A stretch of DNA of 5,446 bases from Lachnospiraceae bacterium. Lineage in GTDB: Bacteria > Bacillota > Clostridia > Lachnospirales > Lachnospiraceae. The DNA lies in assembly GCA_024691065.1 (NCBI GenBank), contig JAILOA010000310.1:1-5446 (forward strand), in the 5' to 3' direction. The notes under the pieces were generated by a model. It was given only the letters and a program-made list of their open reading frames with translations. It searched no databases and was not told the DNA's origin. How positions within the stretch are numbered: position 1 is the stretch's first letter; every line of letters begins with the position of its first letter. The position numbers and the translations under genes are program-made. Positions 1 through 3,786 of the stretch are shown in pieces.

Positions 1-1
1 A

Positions 2-46
2 CCAGATGAGATAAATAATCCATACGTGGTAAAAGTAGCTGTGTAA
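2..46 (+). CDS. possible 3' end of an upstream gene
   Basis: One forward frame is open from the window edge and encodes PDEINNPYVVKVAV before a TAA at 44-46. The other two forward frames stop almost at once. Alternating valines are plausible for a terminal beta strand, and the repetitive element begins just after the stop. Fourteen codons are too few to exclude chance or to name a family. This is a weak call that rests on position and openness only. Confidence 0.25.
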   Translation, partial: PDEINNPYVVKVAV

Positions 47-83
47 AAAGCAGTATTGGTGTTATGGACGCACCCTGAATCTA

Positions 84-129
84 CGGAGCGACAGCTCCGC
101 ACATCAGATGCTCTGGCAATTCAATTGCC
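84..129. repeat. paired hairpins of a probable intergenic repeat element
   Basis: Two near-perfect inverted repeats stand 15 bp apart. The first is CGGAGC-GACA-GCTCCG (84-99), a 6-bp stem with a 4-nt loop. The second is GGCAATT-C-AATTGCC (115-129), a 7-7 palindrome around one base. A weaker third, CGAA/TTCG, follows at 140-152 and runs into the 40-bp tandem repeat. The segment is richer in GC than the AT-rich spacers nearby. Two compact hairpins side by side resemble REP/BIME-type or MITE-like dispersed elements. That class is an inference, because only one copy is visible. Confidence 0.6.
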
Positions 130-145
130 GAGTAGTTCACGAAAC

Positions 146-245
146 GTATTCGGAGAAGTCAATTTGAAATGTATTTTTGAAAAAAGTATTCGGAGAAGTC
201 AATTTGAAATGTATTTTTGGAAAATGTATTCGGATAAGTCAATTA
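146..245. repeat. 40-bp tandem repeat, two and a half copies
   Basis: Copy 1 (146-185) and copy 2 (186-225) are 40 bp each and differ at only two positions, 38/40 identical. A third partial copy starts at 226 with GTATTCGGATAAGTCAATTA and then diverges. The core begins GTATTCGGAGAAGTCAATTT. Forty is not a multiple of three, so a reading frame through the array reads successive copies in different frames. The conservation is therefore at the DNA level and argues against coding. The array directly follows the paired hairpins and probably belongs to the same element. Confidence 0.9.
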
Positions 246-297
246 ATAGATTTATCGGAAATGATTTTAAAGGCAAATTTGGAGAATTAAATGATAT

Positions 298-328
298 TCA
301 CAATATCAGAGTCATTTAAATATTGTGA
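298..328 (-). terminator. AT-rich hairpin over the DUF1934 stop codon
   Basis: TCACAATAT (298-306) and ATATTGTGA (320-328) form a 9-bp inverted repeat with a 13-nt loop. The stop codon of the minus-strand gene (312-314) lies in the loop. Read on the minus strand, the hairpin is followed by a mixed A/T stretch rather than a clean U run. It is a weak intrinsic terminator or an mRNA 3'-end stabiliser at best. Confidence 0.35.
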
Positions 329-728
329 TTTTAATTGCATTTTGTGAGAGAATATTGATTCCGGAAACAAGAGAATAGTCAATCTTTAATGCAATGGTTG
401 CAGCATTTTCGGAAATACTTATATCACGGGTTTTAAGGCCCATATCCAGAGTCATACCCATATTGTTATACATAAATTTATTAGTCAGATCCTTTTTAAA
501 AATCATAGTTGAATTTACAGCGCCCTTACGGATTACGGTTACTTTCTGAGGAGTTGCTTTGATGCGCACATCCGTAGTGAGATTGTCTTCATTGGTTTCA
601 GTATATTTTAAAATGTGCATATTATTTTGAAAACGATAAAAACCAATATATTCCAGGGTTTCATAGGTGTCATTACCATCTGCACACTGCATAGTTTCAA
701 GGATTATTTTTGTTTCATTTGGGTTCAT
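312..728 (-). CDS. DUF1934 (YwiB-like) beta-barrel protein
   Basis: This 138-residue protein matches the length and pattern of the DUF1934/YwiB family, small cytosolic proteins predicted to fold as a calycin-like beta barrel. Visible family-like elements are the early YIGFYRF strand, HILKYTET around residues 38-45, TTDVRIKA (51-58), VTVIRKGA (63-70), then YNNMGMTLDMGLKT (87-101) and a closing strand pair around IALKIDYSLVSG. There is no signal peptide or membrane segment. The ATG at 728 is preceded by AAAGGAA (736-742 on the complement) with 7-nt spacing, which supports this start. No biochemical role is established for the family; in Bacillus the gene lies next to argS, but here it is monocistronic and divergent from ssrA. 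It is assigned from pattern memory, not a profile search. Confidence 0.8.
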   Translation of the reverse strand: MNPNETKIILETMQCADGNDTYETLEYIGFYRFQNNMHILKYTETNEDNLTTDVRIKATPQKVTVIRKGAVNSTMIFKKDLTNKFMYNNMGMTLDMGLKTRDISISENAATIALKIDYSLVSGINILSQNAIKITIFK

Positions 729-768
729 AGATGTATTCCTTTCGATGTAAGAGTTTATGTATCCGTAT

Positions 769-797
769 ATTTTAACGTTTTAACAAATATTTGTAAA
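769..797 (-). promoter_or_regulatory. promoter of the DUF1934 gene with overlapping palindrome
   Basis: Read on the minus strand, TTTACA (792-797) and TAAAAT (769-774) are separated by exactly 17 bp, each matching the vegetative consensus at five of six positions. Transcription would start near 762 and leave a leader of about 35 nt. A perfect 12-bp palindrome, ACAAATATTTGT (783-794), overlaps the -35 box and could be an operator. Confidence 0.6.
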
Positions 798-860
798 CAT
801 AAATTATGAAAATCAGTAATAATCAGTAAAAATGTTCATTAAATTGTAAAGACTGAAAAA

Positions 861-889
861 TTGACAAAGCCTATAAATTGTGCTATCCT
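861..889 (+). promoter_or_regulatory. strong vegetative promoter of ssrA
   Basis: A perfect -35 TTGACA (861-866), a 17-bp spacer and the -10 TATCCT (884-889) preceded by TGC, an extended -10 motif. Transcription should start near 896 and give a 5' leader of about 30 nt before mature tmRNA, to be removed by RNase P. The strength suits an abundant stable RNA. Confidence 0.85.
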
Positions 890-927
890 TTACGTGAATT
901 AGTTCAGATAAACGATTGTAACACTCA

Positions 928-1271
928 GGGGTTGCAATGGTTTCGACGGGCTTGTAGAAGGTGGAGAAGCTGTCCGTGTGTTAGGGAATCACGTTAATTG
1001 CCCTTAAAAAAATAAACGCTGAAGATAATTTAGCATTAGCTGCCTAATCGCAGCTTGTCGGCCTTAGGGTACCCATAACTTAAGAATCCGGCATCGACTT
1101 TATGGGACAACGTTCATGCCTAAGCTTTGCGGTATGGATGTATATATGAAGCTACTAAAGCGTAAAGCTTGTTAATGGGCGCTACGTAGAGGGAATGTCA
1201 AAACATTAACTATGACAGTAGAAGTACAGTGGAAGCAGGTTCGGACCCGGGTTCGACTCCCGGCAGCTCCA
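928..1271 (+). ncRNA. ssrA: transfer-messenger RNA (tmRNA)
   Basis: tmRNA rescues ribosomes stalled on broken mRNA. Charged with alanine and bound to SmpB, it enters the A site, then serves as a template for a degradation tag. The 5' end GGGGTTGCAATGGTTTCGAC shows the tRNA-like acceptor strand and D-loop. It pairs with CAGCTCC (1264-1270), with A1271 as the discriminator; two of the seven pairs are G-U. The T arm is CCGGG-TTCGACT-CCCGG (1247-1263). The tag frame runs from 1018 to 1047: GCT resume codon, then EDNLALAA and a TAA stop. The tail LALAA matches the usual C-terminal protease signal. CCA is not encoded (ATTA follows), so it must be added by nucleotidyltransferase. This is the standard one-piece form; the 3' end is inferred from acceptor-stem pairing. 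Confidence 0.97.
1018..1047 (+). other. tmRNA tag-peptide reading frame
   Basis: The codons GCT GAA GAT AAT TTA GCA TTA GCT GCC TAA encode AEDNLALAA. The first alanine is placed as the resume codon, because the upstream AATAAAC context resembles that of other Firmicute tmRNAs and the tag is then of clostridial type and length. The frame stays open upstream (NAEDNLALAA would also be readable), so the resume position is inferred from the family. Confidence 0.85.
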
Positions 1272-1282
1272 TTAAGAAGGTA

Positions 1283-1316
1283 CCTCTCCTTATTGATTAG
1301 GGAGGGGCATTTTTTT
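1283..1316 (+). terminator. intrinsic terminator of ssrA
   Basis: CCTCTCCTT (1283-1291) pairs with AGGGAGGGG (1299-1307) as a 9-bp stem with two G-U pairs and a 7-nt loop. Seven T residues follow at 1310-1316. It lies 11 bp after the mature tmRNA end and should isolate ssrA from cheV. Confidence 0.9.
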
Positions 1317-1447
1317 GCATTAAAATAAATATTTAAGATGTCCTAAAATCGGGATACTATAAAAAGCTATAGATATCTAATAAAAAGACCTATAGTTACC
1401 CTAAAACCGGGGAAGAGTAAAAAAATTATAAAAAATACAAATATAGT
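1317..1447. other. AT-rich spacer with a short direct repeat
   Basis: There is no credible reading frame here. CCTAAAATCGGG (1342-1353) recurs as CCTAAAACCGGG (1400-1411), 11/12 identical and 58 bp apart. A related sequence in inverted orientation, AAAACGGTATCCTATA on the complement, lies within 1456-1475 across the cheV promoter spacer. A small inverted repeat, CTATA/TATAG, is at 1357-1372. These could be protein-binding sites for cheV control or remnants of a decayed repeat. Confidence 0.4.
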
Positions 1448-1476
1448 TTGAAAAATATAGGATACCGTTTTAAAAT
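1448..1476 (+). promoter_or_regulatory. sigma-A-type promoter of cheV
   Basis: TTGAAA (1448-1453) and TAAAAT (1471-1476) are spaced by 17 bp and match the vegetative consensus at five of six positions each. Transcription would start near 1483, about 40 nt before the ATG. I found no flagellar sigma-D/sigma-28 pattern (TAAA, 15 bp, CCGATA) in this spacer. Confidence 0.6.
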
Positions 1477-1522
1477 AGGTGTATAGATTAGAACAGATTC
1501 GATTTAGCAAAGGGGGTTAAAT

Positions 1523-2437
1523 ATGGCTAGTAACATTTTGCTGGAGAGCGGTACTAACGAATGCGAAATATTGGAATTTATTGTCGGTGGAAATCATTAT
1601 GGAATAAATGTTGCGAAGGTAAGGGAAATACTCAAGTTTCCTGAACTTACCCCGATACCTATGTGTCATCCGAATATTGAAGGGGCTTTTAGTAAGAGAG
1701 GCGAAACAGTTTCGGTTATTAACCTTGCCAGAGCGCTCGGCATGACCGAAAGGGATGCGAGCGATACCAACAAAGGCAGGCTTCTTATGACCAGCTTCAA
1801 CAATTTTAATGCAGGTTTTCATATAGATGAAGTAATCGGTATCAGACGCGTAAACTGGGCAAATATTATTAAGCCCGACAGTATGATTATAAGTTCTTCC
1901 GCAGGGCTTATAAACGGAATAGTTACAATTGATGAACGATTAGTATTAATGCTTGATTTTGAGGGGATCTTAGCTGAGATAGTTCCTGAATTTACTACAA
2001 ATGTAACCGAACAGCTTAAGATGCTTAAAGATACGGAACCAAAAACCACACCTATTTTCTATGCCGAGGACTCAAGGCTTATTCGCGAGAACATAAAGTC
2101 CTTCCTGATTCAGGCAGGATTTACAAATATCACTGCATTTTCAAATGGTTTAGAGCTATATAATCAGCTCCTCGTATTTAAGAAGGAAAAATCAGTAAAG
2201 GAAAATGTAGGCGTTGTTATTACAGATCTCGAAATGCCTCAAATGGATGGTCACAGGCTTTTAAAGCTAATTAAGGATGATAAAGATTTAAAAGATATTC
2301 CGGTAATTATTTTCTCATCCCTGATTGACGATCAGATGGAAATCAAAGGACAGGAACTGGATGCAACAGCTCAATATGTAAAGAGCAATCCATTAGGTCT
2401 CATTGAAACCATCAGAGGGCTGGAAGGAAGTAAATAA
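1523..2437 (+). CDS. cheV: chemotaxis coupling protein CheV (CheW-REC)
   Basis: CheV couples chemoreceptors to the CheA kinase in the membrane-associated signalling array, and its receiver domain tunes adaptation when phosphorylated. The protein is 304 residues, the usual CheV length. Residues 12-155 form a CheW domain (CEILEFIVGGNHYGINV start; GLINGIVTIDERLVLMLDFE near its end). Residues 176-300 form a receiver domain with the acidic pair E182/D183, phospho-acceptor D235 in VVITDLEMPQMDG, switch residue S265 in VIIFSSL, and K287 in YVKSNP, so the receiver looks catalytically complete. There is no signal peptide or membrane segment. The start is set by AAAGGGGG (1509-1516) six bases before ATG. 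It stands alone, with no other che or fla gene in view, behind a vegetative-type promoter. No terminator is visible after it, so read-through into cysQ is possible. Confidence 0.95.
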   Translation: MASNILLESGTNECEILEFIVGGNHYGINVAKVREILKFPELTPIPMCHPNIEGAFSKRGETVSVINLARALGMTERDASDTNKGRLLMTSFNNFNAGFHIDEVIGIRRVNWANIIKPDSMIISSSAGLINGIVTIDERLVLMLDFEGILAEIVPEFTTNVTEQLKMLKDTEPKTTPIFYAEDSRLIRENIKSFLIQAGFTNITAFSNGLELYNQLLVFKKEKSVKENVGVVITDLEMPQMDGHRLLKLIKDDKDLKDIPVIIFSSLIDDQMEIKGQELDATAQYVKSNPLGLIETIRGLEGSK

Positions 2438-2671
2438 GCAAGAAAGCAAAAGATAATTAAAGGTTATAAAAGTCATAGATTAAAAGGTTAATGCCGGTTT
2501 ATAAAAGTATATAAAAGTCTGTGATAAAAGGTTAAAATAAGCCTGTAATAATAAAGTGTTCAATAGTTTATTAAAATTAAAGTTGATAATCAGAGGGTTA
2601 TTTACATGCAATTCATTACTGAAAATATATACCCGAAAATATTATAAAATTTTAAAAGGAAAGAGGATATT
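2438..2671. other. AT-rich cheV-cysQ spacer with imperfect repeats
   Basis: An imperfect direct repeat, ATAAAAGTCATAGATTAAAAGGTTAA-like, occurs at 2466-2491 and again at 2511-2535, where one base is deleted and a few differ. Shorter ATAAAAG words recur at 2466, 2501, 2511 and 2524. I see no terminator hairpin and no convincing promoter: TTGATA at 2583 lacks a good -10 at 17 bp. The repeats look like slippage-type expansion of AT-rich DNA. Confidence 0.45.
2606..2647 (+). CDS. possible 13-codon leader ORF before cysQ
   Basis: ATG at 2606 opens a short frame, MQFITENIYPKIL, ending in TAA 24 bp before the cysQ ATG. AGAGGG (2592-2597) sits eight bases upstream as a plausible ribosome binding site. 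There is no run of a regulatory amino acid and no attenuator hairpin, so a leader-peptide role is speculative. It may be a chance frame. Confidence 0.2.
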   Translation: MQFITENIYPKIL

Positions 2672-3460
2672 ATGGATTTAACAAAAGAATTGGAAATCGC
2701 TAAGGATTTGGCTGTAAAAGCCGGAGAAGCAATTATGGAAGTTTATGCAGATGAAGAAAAGTTCAATGTAACTTACAAGGAAGGTCATATGCCGCTTACC
2801 AACGCAGACAGGGCAGCTAATGCAATTATTGTAAAGGGACTAAAGGAGAATTTTCCTGATTATGCCATCCTTTCGGAAGAAGAGAAGGATGACAAGGTAA
2901 GACTTTCAAATGATTACTGCTTCGTGGTTGACCCGCTTGACGGAACCAAAGAATTTATCAAGAGAAACGGACAATTCACCGTAAATATTGCATTATCCTA
3001 TCAGCATAAAAGTGTGATGGGAGTAATCTATGTCCCTGTAACAGAAGAGCTTTATTTTGCGGCAAAGGGAGTAGGTGCATTTTATCAGGCTAAAGGAAAA
3101 GAGCCGGAAAAAATTCATGTAACCGAAGAAACAGACCTTACAAAGGTACGTCTTGTAATGAGTTCATCCCACGGCGCACCCGAAATGGATCAACTCATTG
3201 AAAAATACGGCTTCAAGAACTTTGTTGCAATGGGAAGTTCCCTCAAAGGTTGTCTCGTCGCAAAAGGTGAAGCAGAAATATATTACAGACACAATCCTAC
3301 CATGGAGTGGGATACCGCAGCTATGCAGTGCATTGTAGAAGAAGCCGGCGCAATCTTCAGACAAATGGACGACACCGAAATGCTCTACAACCGCGAAGAC
3401 AGCCTGAACGCAAAGGGCTTCTATATTATTAATGATGAGAAATGTAAGTTGAGCTTGTAA
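2672..3460 (+). CDS. cysQ: 3'(2'),5'-bisphosphate nucleotidase CysQ
   Basis: CysQ hydrolyses 3'-phosphoadenosine 5'-phosphate (PAP) to AMP, clearing a toxic by-product of PAPS-dependent sulfate transfer or assimilation and of acyl-carrier-protein phosphopantetheinylation. It belongs to the inositol-monophosphatase-like, Mg2+-dependent, Li+-sensitive superfamily. At 262 residues it is of normal length. Metal-site motifs are intact: PLTNAD (41-46), LSEEE (67-71), the signature VVDPLDGTKEFIKRNGQFTV (85-104, with D87 and D90 as ligands) and MEWDTAA (211-217, D214). The DPLDGTKEFI wording favours CysQ over SuhB-type inositol monophosphatase. It is cytosolic, with no signal peptide. The start is supported by AAGGAAAGAGG (2656-2666). 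Transcription is either with cheV or from an unrecognised promoter. Its last codons lie within the first unit of the repeat array that follows. Confidence 0.93.
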   Translation: MDLTKELEIAKDLAVKAGEAIMEVYADEEKFNVTYKEGHMPLTNADRAANAIIVKGLKENFPDYAILSEEEKDDKVRLSNDYCFVVDPLDGTKEFIKRNGQFTVNIALSYQHKSVMGVIYVPVTEELYFAAKGVGAFYQAKGKEPEKIHVTEETDLTKVRLVMSSSHGAPEMDQLIEKYGFKNFVAMGSSLKGCLVAKGEAEIYYRHNPTMEWDTAAMQCIVEEAGAIFRQMDDTEMLYNREDSLNAKGFYIINDEKCKLSL

Positions 3461-3690
3461 AAAAGTATAGAATAATATAAGCTTAGTTTAAATGCATATA
3501 TATAGGAATATCAGCTTTATCTAAATGCATACATAAAAGAGTATAAGCTGAGTTTATAGTAGACTTAAGAGATACAAGTTTATTTTTTAGAATATATAAG
3601 ACTTCAGGCTGAGCTTGTAGGAGACTATAAAAAATATTGGTTTATTTATAAATATAAAATAGCATAAGTATAACTTGTAGGATAAAAAAG
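3451..3690. repeat. degenerate repeat array with a 33-bp period
   Basis: Units aligned on a GAGYTTRTA-like core begin at 3451, 3484, 3517 and 3550, exactly 33 bp apart. The first three units each end in AGCT (ATATAAGCT, ATATCAGCT, GTATAAGCT). Further cores appear near 3611 (GAGCTTGTAGGAGACT, close to GAGTTTATAGTAGACT at 3550), 3638 and 3671, with indels between. Units 2 and 3 share TAAATGCATA. The array starts inside the final codons of cysQ, covers its stop and fills the spacer. It has no open frame and no invariant repeat with unique spacers, so it is not CRISPR. It probably arose by tandem duplication of the cysQ 3' end followed by decay. Confidence 0.65.
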
Positions 3691-3737
3691 TTGAAGACTT
3701 CATAGGTTAAATAACTATCGAGTATTCAACTTTTTTT
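3684..3737. terminator. long-loop A-tract/T-tract hairpin after cysQ
   Basis: AAAAAAGTTGAA (3684-3695) and TTCAACTTTTTT (3725-3736) form a perfect 12-bp inverted repeat ending in seven T residues. The 29-nt loop can fold a small inner hairpin (ATAG-G-TT with AACTAT, 3702-3718). A-tract and T-tract symmetry would let it terminate in both directions. The GC content is low and the loop large, so efficiency is uncertain. It could alternatively be a cis-regulatory structure for the phosphatase gene. Confidence 0.55.
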
Positions 3738-3786
3738 AATAAATCTTAATAAAGAAAATGAATAAAAAACGAAAGGAAAAGGATCT

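Noticed and set aside
56..319. An 87-codon forward frame across the left-hand element
   Set aside because: It runs through hairpins and through a 40-bp repeat that it reads in different frames, has no convincing ribosome binding site, and overlaps the end of the DUF1934 gene. The repetition is conserved as DNA, not as protein.
615..809. Forward frame of 64 codons
   Set aside because: It is antisense to the start and promoter of the better supported DUF1934 gene and has no family features or binding site.
928..1271. Two-piece (permuted) tmRNA or an unusual tag
   Set aside because: Acceptor strands are at the two ends in the normal order, with the tag frame between, so this is the standard one-piece form.
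1517..2049. Minus-strand frames of 101 and 76 codons
   Set aside because: They lie opposite cheV, whose CheW and receiver motifs are unambiguous.
2672..3460. Inositol monophosphatase (SuhB) instead of CysQ
   Set aside because: The DPLDGTKEFIKRNG signature and EWDTAA motif fit CysQ better; SuhB-type proteins usually read DPLDGTxNF at this point.
3451..3690. CRISPR array
   Set aside because: The period is fairly regular, but units are degenerate throughout, with no invariant repeat alternating with unique spacers and no cas genes.
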